This document shows positions 8,742 through 18,400 of a DNA stretch of 64,000 nucleotides, piece by piece. Below the pieces are notes generated by a model. The model saw only the letters and a list, made by a program, of their open reading frames with translations, made no database searches and was not told the DNA's origin. This stretch comes from Burkholderia cenocepacia (GTDB lineage: Bacteria > Pseudomonadota > Gammaproteobacteria > Burkholderiales > Burkholderiaceae). The stretch is taken from assembly GCF_014211915.1 (NCBI RefSeq), contig NZ_CP060040.1, forward strand, positions 372,001-436,000, written 5' to 3'. How positions within the stretch are numbered: the stretch's first letter is position 1; every line of letters begins with the position of its first letter. The translations under genes and the position numbers were made by a program.

Positions 8742-9860
8742 TCAGCGCGGCGACGCGCTCGGCTGCGTGGCGAAGTGCCGGGCCAGCAGCGCGGCGATCG
8801 GCTTCTTGAAGTCGAGCAGCCGCTTTTCGAGATAACGCCAGGACAGGTGCGCGAGCAGCACGGCGAGCGCGAATTGCAGCATTTCCGGCAGCGTGTCGCG
8901 GACCATCTCCGGCATCGGCACGTGCGCGAAGGATGCGGGCAGGGCGCCGAAGCGCGCCGGAATCAGGTTGTGGAACAGGTAGAAGCCGTAGCTGATCGTG
9001 CCGAGATAGGCGAGCGGCGCCCAGTCGAGCAGCGCGACGACGGGATGCTCGGGCGCGCTGACGATCCACAGCATCAGCGCGGCGAGCGACGCCGACAGGC
9101 CGAGATCCGCGAGCCCCGCGACCGCATCGGGCAGCGCCGTGAACGCCGGCAGCACGAGGAAGAACACGACGCCTGCCGCGCCGAGCCAGCCGGGCGGCAC
9201 GCGGCGCGCGGCCGTCGCGCCGCGATCGGCGAGCGCCATCGCGCCGACGCCGCCGAGCGCGATCAGCGCGAAATTCCACGGGGAAAACGCGTAGATCAGT
9301 ACCGGCGACGCGTCCGACAGGTAGAGCGCGAGATGCGCGATCGCGCACAGCGCGACGGCCGCGATGCCGAGCGCGACGTGTCGCGCGGCGGGCACCGTGA
9401 GCAGCGCGAGCGGTGCGATCAGATAGAACTGCTGTTCAACGGCGAGGCTCCAGAAGTGCGACGTGGAGCCGGGCCAGCCGTCCTTGACGACGCCGATCCA
9501 GTAATTCGACAGGAACGCCGCGTGCCATGCGAGCCCGAGATTGACGCCGCGCTGGTAGAACAGCGCGTGTGCGATCGCGAGCGCGGCGAGCAGCAGGTAA
9601 TACACGGGAAAGATCCGCAGCGCGCGCTTCGCGAGGAACAGCGCGAGTGCGTGACGGCGCGTCATGGTGCCGCGCTCGACCGCCTGGCGGTTGCGATGCA
9701 ACTCGCCGACGATCAGGAATCCGCTGATGAGGAAAAACGTCCACACGCCGAGCTTGCCGACGTCGACGGCAAGGACATGGCCCTTGTGGGACAGGAAAAC
9801 GAGGATGACGGCGAGGGCTCGCAGGCCGTCGAGTCCTTTGACGTATCTGACTTCGCGCAT
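8742..9860 (-). CDS. bceU: OafA/YrhL-type membrane acyltransferase
   Basis: This acyltransferase-3 family protein has 372 residues from the ATG at 9860; a longer frame would need a TTG at 9902. The N-terminal signature YVKGLDGLRALAVILVFLSH carries the family arginine and histidine, and VWTFFLISGFLIVGEL is the second conserved segment. About ten transmembrane helices follow. It is convergent with the GalU-type gene and closes the exopolysaccharide cluster as a second O-acyltransferase. Which sugar it modifies cannot be read from sequence. The symbol follows my recollection of the bce-II order. Confidence 0.82.
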   Translation of the reverse strand: MREVRYVKGLDGLRALAVILVFLSHKGHVLAVDVGKLGVWTFFLISGFLIVGELHRNRQAVERGTMTRRHALALFLAKRALRIFPVYYLLLAALAIAHALFYQRGVNLGLAWHAAFLSNYWIGVVKDGWPGSTSHFWSLAVEQQFYLIAPLALLTVPAARHVALGIAAVALCAIAHLALYLSDASPVLIYAFSPWNFALIALGGVGAMALADRGATAARRVPPGWLGAAGVVFFLVLPAFTALPDAVAGLADLGLSASLAALMLWIVSAPEHPVVALLDWAPLAYLGTISYGFYLFHNLIPARFGALPASFAHVPMPEMVRDTLPEMLQFALAVLLAHLSWRYLEKRLLDFKKPIAALLARHFATQPSASPR

Positions 9861-10127
9861 GGAGGCATCCGGGCATTGAGCGTGCCCAGTATAGGTGCGC
9901 AAATATCGAACGTAATTCGCGTTCGTGCTCGTTTGAGCTCATACGTGAAGGCGTTTTTGGATGCTCGAGCGTCGACGAAGTCGGTCGCGCGCAACAAAAC
10001 CTGCGGGAAACCCCGCGAAAACGCATAAAAGTACTGCACGAAGCGTCAAGGCGCTTGTAGAATCCGGCGTTGAAGCGCGCGCGTTGCACGCTTCGTGTAT
10101 CCAACGACCACACCTGGTAGGAGAAAC

Positions 10128-10577
10128 ATGGCGACTTCCGCAAAAAAGGTGGCCAAGAAGGCTGCCGCACCGGCGACCAAGAAAGTGGCTGCCAAAAAGG
10201 CTGCGCCCGCGAAGAAAGTAGTGGCCAAGAAGGCTGTCGCGAAGGCAGCACCGGCTGCTCCGACGCCGCTGAAGGACAAGTTCACGAAGGCATCGCTCGC
10301 AACGCACATCGCTGAGCGCGCAGCTGTCGAAGTGAAGGCGGTCAAGGCAGTGCTCGTCGCACTCGAGAACGTCGTGCTGGGCTCGGTCCACAAGAAGGGC
10401 GCAGGCGAGTTCACGCTGCCGGGTCTGCTGAAGATCACGGCACAAGTCGTGCCGGCGAAGAAGAAGCGCTTCGGCAAGGATCCGTTCACGGGCGAAGAGC
10501 GTTGGTTCCCGGCGAAGCCGGCCAGCGTGCGCGTGAAGGCACGTGCGCTGAAGAAGCTGAAGGACGCGGCGGCGTAA
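10128..10577 (+). CDS. HU-family DNA-binding protein with H1-like lysine/alanine tail
   Basis: The 149-residue protein starts at ATG 10128 behind TAGGAGA. Residues 1-45 are a repetitive lysine/alanine/proline-rich tail (AKKVAKKAAAPATKKVAAKK and similar), like eukaryotic histone H1 and the AlgP/Hc1 type. From about residue 50 a HU/IHF fold follows: FTKASLATHIAERAAVEVKAVKAVL, then GAGEFTLPGLLKITAQVVPAKKKRFGKDPFTGEE, where the RFGKDPFTGEE arm is characteristic. It is a nucleoid-associated protein expected to compact or bridge DNA. Single-gene unit with its own downstream terminator. The tail length often varies between strains through repeat slippage. Confidence 0.9.
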   Translation: MATSAKKVAKKAAAPATKKVAAKKAAPAKKVVAKKAVAKAAPAAPTPLKDKFTKASLATHIAERAAVEVKAVKAVLVALENVVLGSVHKKGAGEFTLPGLLKITAQVVPAKKKRFGKDPFTGEERWFPAKPASVRVKARALKKLKDAAA

Positions 10578-10628
10578 TGCCGTGCAACGACTGCCGAATG
10601 CATGTCGGCAGCCGTTGCGATGTCCCGA

Positions 10629-10662
10629 GATCCCCGTACGCGAAAGCGTGCGGGGATTTTTA
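10629..10662 (+). terminator. Rho-independent terminator after the HU-like gene
   Basis: ATCCCCGTACGC at 10630-10641 pairs with GCGTGCGGGGAT at 10646-10657 around a GAAA-type loop, with TTTTTATT following. A second hairpin lies just upstream (10589-10617, CTGCCGA/TCGGCAG). Confidence 0.85.
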
Positions 10663-10743
10663 TTGCGCCGCGCAAAGCGCGCGGCAGCGAACAGGCGGCG
10701 TCGCGATGACGGGTTGCCCGACGCGTGGCACGCGGCGGATCGT

Positions 10744-10896
10744 ATGTCGCGCATCTGCATCCCCATCGCCGAGCGGCGAGCTTCGTTCGCGCGACGCATG
10801 TCGGTGTCGCTGCGGCAGGGCGAAACGCTCGGCATCGTCGGCGAATCGGGATCGGGTAAGTCGACGCGCGCGATGGCGCTGCCCGGGTGTCGTTTC
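10744..10896 (+). pseudogene. Fossil of an oligopeptide-type ABC transporter ATPase
   Basis: The frame here reads SVSLRQGETLGIVGESGSGK, the Walker A region of Opp/Dpp/GsiA-type ABC ATPases, followed by STRAMALPG. Everything after the Walker A helix (Q-loop, LSGGQ signature, Walker B) is missing. It is about 50 codons long and runs in the same frame into the nucleotidyltransferase gene without a stop. It is therefore a gene fragment rather than a working ATPase. Confidence 0.7.
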
Positions 10897-10935
10897 TTCG
10901 CGCTCCGTCGGGCGCGCATCGCCAGGTTTGCCGTC

Positions 10936-11727
10936 GTGACCGACTTCATTCCGCACGACATCGCCGCACAGCTCGCCGCCGCGCGCGCCGCGATCGAACA
11001 GCATCTCGGTGCGACGCTGCAAGCGGTCCACCTGTTCGGATCGGCGCTCGACGGCGGCCTGAAACCGCGTAGCGACATCGATGTGCTGGTGACGGTCGCG
11101 GTGCGCCCGGACGAAGCAGTGCGACGCGCACTGCTGTCGGACCTGCTCGGCGCGTCGGCGCCGCCCGGGTGCAGCGGTGGCATGCGCGCGCTGGAGGTCA
11201 CCGTCGTCGCGCACGGCGACGTGGTGCCGTGGCGTCATCCGGCGCGACGCGAGCTGCAGTTCGGCGAATGGCTGCGCGGCGATCTGGAAGCCGGCATCGT
11301 CGAGCCGCCGCTGGTCGATCACGATCTGGCCATCCTGCTGACGAAGGCGCGACAGCACGGTGTCGCACTGGTCGGGCCGCCCGCGGACGTGTTGTTCGAG
11401 CCGGTGCCCGCGCGTGACTTCGTCGCCGCGCTGCGCGCGACCGTTGCGCAGTGGGAAGCCGAACCGGACTGGCGTGGCGACGCGTGCAACATCGTGCTCG
11501 CGCTCGCACGCATCTGGTACAGCGCCGCGACCGGCGCGATCGCGCCGAAGGACGTCGCCGCGACGTGGGTGCTGGAGCGCCTGCCGGACGCGCACCGGCC
11601 GATCGTAGCCGCTGCGCGAGCGGCCTATCTCGATGGCGAAGCGGGCGCGGCAATCCTGTCGGGCGAACCGCTGGCCGAATTCATCGGCTACGCGCGGCGG
11701 ACGGTCGAGTCGATGCTGTCGGCGTAG
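10936..11727 (+). CDS. AadA-type aminoglycoside nucleotidyltransferase
   Basis: The 263-residue protein from GTG 10936 matches the length of ANT(3'')(9) adenylyltransferases. The nucleotidyltransferase core motif is LFGSALDGGLKPRSDIDVLV, with glycine-serine and the two aspartates that bind Mg-ATP. A C-terminal helical domain follows, with the block EPDWRGDACNIVLALARIWY typical of AadA. Chromosomal relatives exist in Burkholderia and may act on streptomycin or spectinomycin; activity here is inferred. The upstream frame is open and carries an ABC-ATPase fossil, so a longer start would give a chimeric N-terminus; homologous sequence begins only at VTDFIPHDIA. A 13-bp tandem array begins right after the stop. 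Confidence 0.82.
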   Translation: MTDFIPHDIAAQLAAARAAIEQHLGATLQAVHLFGSALDGGLKPRSDIDVLVTVAVRPDEAVRRALLSDLLGASAPPGCSGGMRALEVTVVAHGDVVPWRHPARRELQFGEWLRGDLEAGIVEPPLVDHDLAILLTKARQHGVALVGPPADVLFEPVPARDFVAALRATVAQWEAEPDWRGDACNIVLALARIWYSAATGAIAPKDVAATWVLERLPDAHRPIVAAARAAYLDGEAGAAILSGEPLAEFIGYARRTVESMLSA

Positions 11728-11844
11728 CGACGGGCGCCAGCGACGTACGCAAACGACGTACGCAAACGACGTACGCAAACGACGTACGCAAACGACGGGC
11801 GCCAATGACGTACGCAAACGACGGGCGCCAATGACGTACGCCAC
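11728..11844. repeat. 13-bp tandem repeat array, nine units
   Basis: Nine contiguous 13-bp units follow the stop codon with no gap. Two unit types occur: CGACGTACGCAAA, of which four are consecutive, and the variant CGACGGGCGCCAA/G, with T replacing the first C in some copies. The GACGTACG core is nearly palindromic. No gene or clear terminator is visible between the array and the end of the VOC gene at 11967. Confidence 0.9.
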
Positions 11845-11966
11845 CGGGTTACCGCCGGCCCACGGATAGCAAACGCCTGCAAGCCCGCTACACGCGCAGC
11901 CCGTCGAGCCGAGCCCGTGCAGACGACCCGGCGCGGCGTCACGCGAGTACGGCCCGACGCGTTCCG

Positions 11967-12440
11967 TCAGCCCGCCGTGCCCGCGAAGGCTGCCTTCAGC
12001 GCGGCGTCGTCGAACTTGGTCATCTGCATCATCGCGGCGGCCACGCGTCCCGCCTTGACCGCGTCGCGGTCGGCCATCATCGGAATGAGCGCTTCCGGCA
12101 CGATCTGCCATGACACGCCATAACGATCCCGCAGCCAGCCGCAGCCGTCGGCCGTGCCGCCGTTGTCGAGCAGGGCGCTCCAGTAGCGGTCGAGTTCCGC
12201 CTGGTCCGCGCAGCTGACGAGCAGCGAGATCGCATGGTTGAACGCCTCCGTGCGCGGGTGGCTCATCGCAAAAAATGGCTGCCCGAACAGCTCGAATTCG
12301 ACCATCCGCGTGCCGTCGGTGCCGGGCACCGCCGTGACGCGCACGATGCGCGAATCCGGAAAGATGCCGGCATAGAAGGCCGCTGCTTCTTCGGCTTCCG
12401 TCGAATACCAGAGAAAAGGCGTGATCTTCTGAATCGTCAT
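11967..12440 (-). CDS. PhnB/VOC-family protein
   Basis: The 157-residue protein from ATG 12440 has an AGGAGA ribosome site just upstream. It begins IQKITPFLWYSTEAEEAAAF and continues with YAGIFPDSRI, the start of the PhnB-like (3-demethylubiquinone-9 3-methyltransferase-like) branch of the vicinal oxygen chelate superfamily. Later blocks are EFELFGQPFFAMS, DRYWSALLDNGG and GVSWQIVPEAL. The family contains metal-binding dioxygenase, glyoxalase and antibiotic-binding folds, but most PhnB-like members have no proven reaction. It stands alone between the tandem array and the porin gene. Confidence 0.85.
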   Translation of the reverse strand: MTIQKITPFLWYSTEAEEAAAFYAGIFPDSRIVRVTAVPGTDGTRMVEFELFGQPFFAMSHPRTEAFNHAISLLVSCADQAELDRYWSALLDNGGTADGCGWLRDRYGVSWQIVPEALIPMMADRDAVKAGRVAAAMMQMTKFDDAALKAAFAGTAG

Positions 12441-12740
12441 GACGAGTCTCCTGTCTGTATGGGTCCGGGGCAAACCATGTGCCGCCATCGATACGACGGA
12501 CGACGCCTGCCGAAATCGACACGCGGCGCAAACAAATCCCGCTGTGGTTGAGCCGGCGATGCCGGCTGTGCGGATGGTAGTCGCTCAACAGCGAAACGGC
12601 GACCTCTGCGGACATCGAAAACGGTGTTGCGGGTGCATTGCAGTCGCCAGGCGCCGCTGCCGGCCCACCAGCCTGTATCGGGGCCCCGGCTTGAGCGCGG
12701 CGGCCCTGCAGGCGATGCCGGCCGCCACCGGGCGCGGACG
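12441..12740. other. Gap without recognised gene
   Basis: The 5' region of the VOC gene on the minus strand lies here, with an AGGAGA ribosome site at about 12446-12451. Open frames in it have unfavourable codon use, and I see no conserved protein or RNA. Confidence 0.5.
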
Positions 12741-12779
12741 AAAAAAAAGCCAGCCGCGGCCGAAACCGGGGCTGGCTTT
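12741..12779 (-). terminator. Rho-independent terminator of the porin gene
   Basis: On the minus strand AAAGCCAGCC pairs with GGCTGGCTTT, and eight A on the plus strand (12741-12748) give the T-run. It lies about 50 bp beyond the porin stop codon. Confidence 0.9.
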
Positions 12780-12831
12780 CCAGGTCGGCGGCAAGGCGTC
12801 GGAGACGCCATGCATGCCGGATACTTCGTTT

Positions 12832-13989
12832 TTAGAACTTGTGACGCAGGCCGAGTGCGACGATTTCCTGCGAGCTCTTGCCGGCGATGCCGTACGAGCC
12901 GACCGACGCTTGCGCATCGGTACCGTCGGCGTTCTTGCCGCTTGCGTGCTGGTACGCGCCAACCAGGTAGATGTCCGTACGCTTCGACAGCGAGTAGTCC
13001 GCGCCGAGCGAAACCTGGTGGTACTTGGCGTCCGTCTGGCCGCTACCCTTCGTGTAGATGTAGCCGACGCCCAGCAGCAGCGGTGCCGATGCCTGGTACG
13101 TGACGAATGCGCGACCCGTGTTGTACTTCTGGTTCGTGCCGAAGGCCGAGTTCGCATCCGCCTTGTACTGGGCGTTGCTGTAGCCGAGGCCGAACGTCAC
13201 CGGGCCGAATGCATACTGGCCAGCGACTTGCGCGATGCCGATCGACGATGCCGACGTGTACGCGTTGTTGATGAAGTTGCCCGAGCCGTCGAAGATCGCG
13301 TCCGACGTGCCGGCCCAGCCGGTGCGCTGGCCAACTGCGCTCAGCGGAGCCGAGTTGTTCGCGTGGAAGTAGCCGGCAGCCAGGCCGAGCGGGCCGTTGT
13401 TGTACGCTGCCGCTGCCGCCCACGTCTGACCCTTGCCGGTCGAGCCGGCGACGCCGCCGAGTGCGTACATCGCTTCGACCTGGAGGCCTGCCCAGACCGG
13501 CGACGTGTACTTGATCGCGTTGCTGACGCGCAGGCTGTTGTCGTTGTTGTCGACGTCGCCCGGCGTGGCGAACACGCTGCCGAAGTAGTTGTCAGCCGTG
13601 ACTGCCTGGACCAGGTCGACCAGCGGGTCGTACTGGCGACCCAGCGTCAGCGTACCGTACTGGTCGCTTTGCAGACCGACGAAGGCTTGACGACCGAACA
13701 TGCGGCCACCCTGGCCCAGTGCGCCCGATGCCGAGTTGAAGCCGTTTTCCAACTGGAAGATCGCCTTCAGGCCGCCACCGAGGTCTTCCGAACCCTTCAG
13801 GCCGAAGCGGCTGCCTTGCAGGTTGCCGCTACCCATCGACCACGAATTGTTACCTTGACCATCGTTGCCGTGAACATAGGTGATCGACGTGTCGATCACG
13901 CCGTACAGCGTGACGCTCGACTGAGCTTGAGCAGCGCCGGCCGCGCCCAGCAGGGCGAGCGAGAGGGTCGAGAGAGCAAGTTTCTTCAT
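12832..13989 (-). CDS. General porin of the Burkholderia OpcP/Omp38 type
   Basis: The 385-residue precursor has a signal peptide (MKKLALSTLSLALLGAAGAA, cleavage after AQA about residue 22) and then QSSVTLYGVIDTSITYV, the typical N-terminus of betaproteobacterial trimeric porins. GSRFGLKGSEDLGGGLKAIF and FGRQAFVGLQSDQYGTLTLG are family blocks. The chain alternates aromatic-bounded beta strands and ends in phenylalanine, as required for outer-membrane insertion. It forms a diffusion channel for small hydrophilic solutes. It has its own terminator and a 416-bp AT-rich upstream region, so expression is probably strong and separately regulated. Confidence 0.93.
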   Translation of the reverse strand: MKKLALSTLSLALLGAAGAAQAQSSVTLYGVIDTSITYVHGNDGQGNNSWSMGSGNLQGSRFGLKGSEDLGGGLKAIFQLENGFNSASGALGQGGRMFGRQAFVGLQSDQYGTLTLGRQYDPLVDLVQAVTADNYFGSVFATPGDVDNNDNSLRVSNAIKYTSPVWAGLQVEAMYALGGVAGSTGKGQTWAAAAAYNNGPLGLAAGYFHANNSAPLSAVGQRTGWAGTSDAIFDGSGNFINNAYTSASSIGIAQVAGQYAFGPVTFGLGYSNAQYKADANSAFGTNQKYNTGRAFVTYQASAPLLLGVGYIYTKGSGQTDAKYHQVSLGADYSLSKRTDIYLVGAYQHASGKNADGTDAQASVGSYGIAGKSSQEIVALGLRHKF

Positions 13990-14405
13990 CGTTGAGTTTC
14001 TCCACGCAAGTGATTCATCGTTATTTGTTGCGGATTGGAGAATAGCTCAGTGCCATACACGCAAGAAAGCTTAAAAAATAAAGTGCCTCGAAAAGGTAAC
14101 AGCAGGAAAAAGTCCATATATATCAAGCACATCAGAGACTGTTCCTGTTTATGAAATAGTTGACAATTGCTGCGCTGCGATTGTTTCAATAGCTGACGTG
14201 CATGGCGGCACAACCCCTGTTTCGGCTCGTTTCAGCAAGGAAACGAGGGTATGCAAACGTTTGCGGTTGCAGGTGTGTGTGCGTCGAGGTGTAAGGAAAG
14301 CATCGACGCCGCGCGAATGCGCGGCGAACACCGGGGTTGCGAGGGTGCGGGAGGATGTGCCTGGGCGCGCGAGATCGATGTGCGGCCTGTTCACGGACGG
14401 CGCAA
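13990..14405 (-). promoter_or_regulatory. AT-rich upstream region of the porin gene
   Basis: This stretch is far more AT-rich than its surroundings, mainly between 14030 and 14190. It lies upstream of the porin on the minus strand and contains candidate promoter hexamers such as TTGTCA (minus strand, around 14160). I see no protein-coding frame with good codon use. The exact promoter and any OmpR-type sites cannot be fixed by eye. Confidence 0.45.
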
Positions 14406-15350
14406 TCAGTCGTCGCGCGGGCGATCGTCGGCCTGACCGGGTCGAGCGGCTGGAGCGGGCGCGGCCGGCGCCGCATGCTCGGCCGGCCGATGCGCATTGC
14501 CGCGGGCCGCCGCGAACTCCGCGCCGAGCAGCAGCACGATCGCGGAGAAGTACAGCCACATCAGCAGGACCGCGAACGATCCGGCTGCGCCGAACGCACT
14601 CGCGGTGCCCGCATGCGCGAGATACAGCGCGAACAGCTTCTTGCCACCGGAGAACAGGATCGCGGACACGATGCCGCCGATCGCGGCGTCGCGCCACGCG
14701 ACGCGCGCATCGGGCAGGAATTTCATCAACGACGCGAACGCGGCGGCGAGCACCGCGATGCCGACGAAGAACTGCACGAGGTTCGTGACGACCACGTACG
14801 GCGAATCGCCCAGCAGCCAGGTGCCGATGAAGGTGATCGCGGTGTCGAGCACGAGCGACACGATCAGCAGGAACGCGACGCCGAGCACGAGGCCGAACGA
14901 GATCAGCCGGACCCGCACCAGCCCGAGCATGCTCGACCAGCGGCTTTCGGTGGCCGGCCAGATCACGCTGAGCGCGGCGCTGAGCGACGCGAACGTGGCC
15001 GACGCGCCGATCGCGAGCGCGGCGAACGAGATCAGCGTGGCGAGGCCGCCGCGTTCGCCCGCGCGGTGCGCGTTCTGCACGATCGTCTGGATGGAGGCCG
15101 CCGCGTCGTCGCCGATCAGTTGGTGCGCCTGTTCGAACACCTGGCCGCGCGCGGCGTCGTCGCCGTAGAACCAGCCGGCCACCGCGATCACCATCACGAG
15201 GGTCGGCGCGAGCGAGAACGCGGAGAAAAACGCGATGCCCGCAGCCATCGCGGAGCAGCGGTCGGACGAGAAGCGCTTGAACGCGGTGAGGGCCCAGTTG
15301 GCCTGCTGCTGGGCGAGGCGGGTGGCTTCGGAAGTGATCTGTCGTTTCAT
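14406..15350 (-). CDS. YihY/BrkB-family inner membrane protein
   Basis: The 314-residue protein has the BrkB/YihY opening DRCSAMAAGIAFFSAFSLAP near residues 30-49 and about six transmembrane helices. Conserved blocks are DAAIGGIVSAILFSGGKKLF and YGAAGS-like FGAAGSFAVLLMWLYFSAIV. The last 35 residues are a proline/alanine-rich cytoplasmic tail. Once misnamed ribonuclease BN, the family has no settled function; proposals include transport or envelope stress roles. It is divergent from the formate dehydrogenase operon across 142 bp. Confidence 0.9.
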   Translation of the reverse strand: MKRQITSEATRLAQQQANWALTAFKRFSSDRCSAMAAGIAFFSAFSLAPTLVMVIAVAGWFYGDDAARGQVFEQAHQLIGDDAAASIQTIVQNAHRAGERGGLATLISFAALAIGASATFASLSAALSVIWPATESRWSSMLGLVRVRLISFGLVLGVAFLLIVSLVLDTAITFIGTWLLGDSPYVVVTNLVQFFVGIAVLAAAFASLMKFLPDARVAWRDAAIGGIVSAILFSGGKKLFALYLAHAGTASAFGAAGSFAVLLMWLYFSAIVLLLGAEFAAARGNAHRPAEHAAPAAPAPAARPGQADDRPRDD

Positions 15351-15492
15351 GACGGTTCGGTTGCGCGCGGAACGCGGATCATCTCAGTTAATCGGACAAA
15401 TCGGTATTGATCCGAGGATTCGATCATAGTTGCCTGAACTGTCTATAATTCCTTTCAGTCGTACCCCACCCCACAATAACGCCGAGACCGCC

Positions 15493-18400
15493 ATGCTACA
15501 AATGTCCCGGCGCCAGTTCCTGAAGGTGACGGCCACGTCGCTTGCCGGATCGAGTCTTGCCCTGATGGGCTTTTCTCCGTCCGAAGCGCTGGCCGAAGTC
15601 CGACAGTACAAACTGGCGCGCACCGTCGAAACGCGCAACACCTGTCCTTACTGTTCAGTGGGTTGCGGCATCCTGATGTACAGCCTCGGAGACGGCGCGA
15701 AGAATGCGCAGCCGAGCATCATCCATATCGAAGGCGATCCCGACCACCCGGTCAATCGCGGCACGCTGTGCCCGAAGGGCGCGAGCCTGATCGATTTCAT
15801 CCACAGCCCGAACCGCCTGACGCACCCCGAGTATCGTGCGCCCGGCTCGGACAAGTGGGAACCCATCTCGTGGAACGACGCGCTCGACCGCATCGCGAAG
15901 CTGATGAAGGCCGACCGCGACGCGAACTTCGTCGAGACGGCCGAAGACGGCGCGAAGGTCAACCGCTGGCTCACGACCGGCATGCTGGCCGCGTCGGCGG
16001 GCAGTAACGAGGTCGGCTACCTGACGCACAAGACCATCCGCAGTCTCGGGATGCTCGCATTCGACAATCAGGCGCGTGTCTGACATGGCCCGACGGTGGC
16101 AGGTCTTGCCCCGACGTTTGGCCGTGGAGCGATGACGAACCATTGGGTCGACATCAAGAACGCGGACGTGATTCTCGTGATGGGCGGCAATGCAGCCGAG
16201 GCCCATCCGTGCGGTTTCAAGTGGGTAACGGAGGCGAAGGCGCACCGCAAGGCGCGGCTGATCGTCGTCGACCCGCGCTTCACGCGTACGGCCTCGGTGG
16301 CCGATTACTACGCGCCGATCCGCACCGGCACCGACATCGTCTTCCTGGGCGGCGTCATCAACTATCTGCTGACGAACGACAAGATCCAGCATGAGTACGT
16401 GAAGAACTACACGGACTTCTCGTTCATCGTGCGCGAGGATTTCGCGTTCAACGACGGCATCTATTCCGGCTACGACGCCGAGAAGCACGCGTACCCGGAC
16501 AAATCGAGCTGGGACTACGAGCGCGGCGACGACGGCTTCGCGAAGGTCGATCCGACACTGCAGCATCCGCGTTGTGTATACAACCTGCTGAAGCAGCACT
16601 ACGCGCGCTATACGGCGGAGATGGTCCAGCAGGTCTGCGGCACGCCGAAGGAGAAATTCCTGAAGGTGTGCGAGATGCTCGCGACCACGGCCGTGCCCGG
16701 CCGCGCCGGCACGGTGCTGTACGCGCTCGGCTGGACCCACCACTCGATCGGCGCGCAGATCATCCGCACCGGCGCGATGGTGCAGTTGCTGCTCGGCAAC
16801 ATCGGCATCGCCGGCGGCGGGATGAACGCGCTGCGCGGCCACTCGAACATCCAGGGGCTGACCGACCTCGGGCTGATGTCGAACCTGCTGCCGGGCTACA
16901 TGACGCTGCCGATGCAGGCCGAGCAGGATTTCGACGCGTACATCAAGAAGCGCGTGCAGGAACCGCTGCGGCCGAACCAGCTCAGTTACTGGAAGAACTA
17001 CAAGGCGTTCCACGTCAGCTTCATGAAGTCGTGGTGGGGCGACGCGGCCACCGCCGAGAACAACTGGGCGTACGACTACCTGCCGAAGCTGGACAAGCAG
17101 TACGACCTGCTGCAGGCGATCGAGCTGATGAATGCCGGCAAGATGAACGGCTACATCTGCCAGGGCTTCAACCCGCTCGCGGCGGCGCCGTCGAAGGTGA
17201 AGACGGCGGCGGGCCTCGCGAAGCTGAAATGGCTCGTGATCATGGATCCGCTCGCGACCGAGACGTCCGAGTTCTGGAAGCACCACGGCGACTACAACGA
17301 CGTCGATGCCTCGAAGATCCAGACCGAGGTGTTCCGTCTGCCGACCACCTGCTTCGCGGAGGAAAACGGCTCGCTAGTGAGTTCGAGCCGCGTGCTGCAG
17401 TGGCACTGGAAGGGCGCGGAGCCGCCGGGCGAAGCGAGGAGCGACCTCGAGATCATGTCGGGGCTGTTCCTGCGCATGCGCAAGCTGTACCAGAAGGACG
17501 GCGGCAAGTATCCGGACCCGATCGTGAACCTGACCTGGCCGTACGCGAACCCGGAGAGCCCGACGCCCGAGGAACTGGCGATGGAGTTCAACGGGAAGGC
17601 GCTCGCCGATCTGCCCGATCCGAAGGACCCGGCGAAGACGCTCGTGAAGAAGGGCGAGCAGCTCGCCGCGTTCGCGCAACTGAAGGACGACGGCACGACC
17701 GCGAGCGGCTGCTGGATCTTCTGCGGCGCGTGGACCCAGGCCGGCAACCAGATGGGGCGGCGCGACAACTCCGACCCGACCGGCATCGGCCAGACGCTGA
17801 ACTGGGCGTGGGCGTGGCCGGCGAACCGGCGCATCCTGTACAACCGCGCGTCGTGCGACGTCGCGGGCAAGCCGTTCGACCCGACCCGCAAGCTGATCGG
17901 CTGGAACGGCAGCGCGTGGAAGGGCGCCGACGTGCCGGACTTCAAGGCGGACGAACCGCCCGAAAACGGGATGGGGCCGTTCATCATGAATCCGGAAGGC
18001 GTCGCGCGCTTCTTCGCCCGCGCGGGGATGAACGAAGGTCCGTTCCCCGAGCACTACGAGCCGTTCGAGACGCCGCTCGGCGCGAACCCGCTGCATCCGA
18101 ACAACTCGCTGGCGCTGAACAACCCGGCCGCCCGCGTGTTTCCGGACGACCGTGCGTCGTTCGGCAAGGTGGCGGACTTCCCGCACGTGGCGACCACGTA
18201 CCGGCTGACCGAGCACTTCCACTACTGGACCAAGCATGCGCGGCTGAACGCGATCATCCAGCCCGAGCAATTCGTCGAGATCGGCGAAGACCTCGCGAAG
18301 GAAGTCGGCGTCGCGCATGGCGAGCGCGTGAAGGTGTCGTCCAAGCGCGGCTACATCATCGCGGTCGCCCTCGTCACGAAGCGGATCAAGCCGCTGACGA

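Noticed and set aside
8634..10028. A 464-codon plus-strand frame over the second acyltransferase gene
   Set aside because: It is opposite a clear acyltransferase-3 gene and has no recognisable motifs.
11728..11844. CRISPR array
   Set aside because: The 13-bp units are directly adjacent with no unique spacers, and no cas genes are near.
15430..15450. Promoter TTGCCT/TATAAT upstream of fdnG
   Set aside because: The TATAAT at 15444-15449 is good but the TTGCCT is only 8 bp away, and no proper -35 element lies 16-18 bp upstream.
16081..16083. TGA in fdnG as a real stop or frameshift
   Set aside because: Both sides match FdnG without a gap, the position is the known selenocysteine, and a SECIS-like hairpin plus selA, selB and selC are present.
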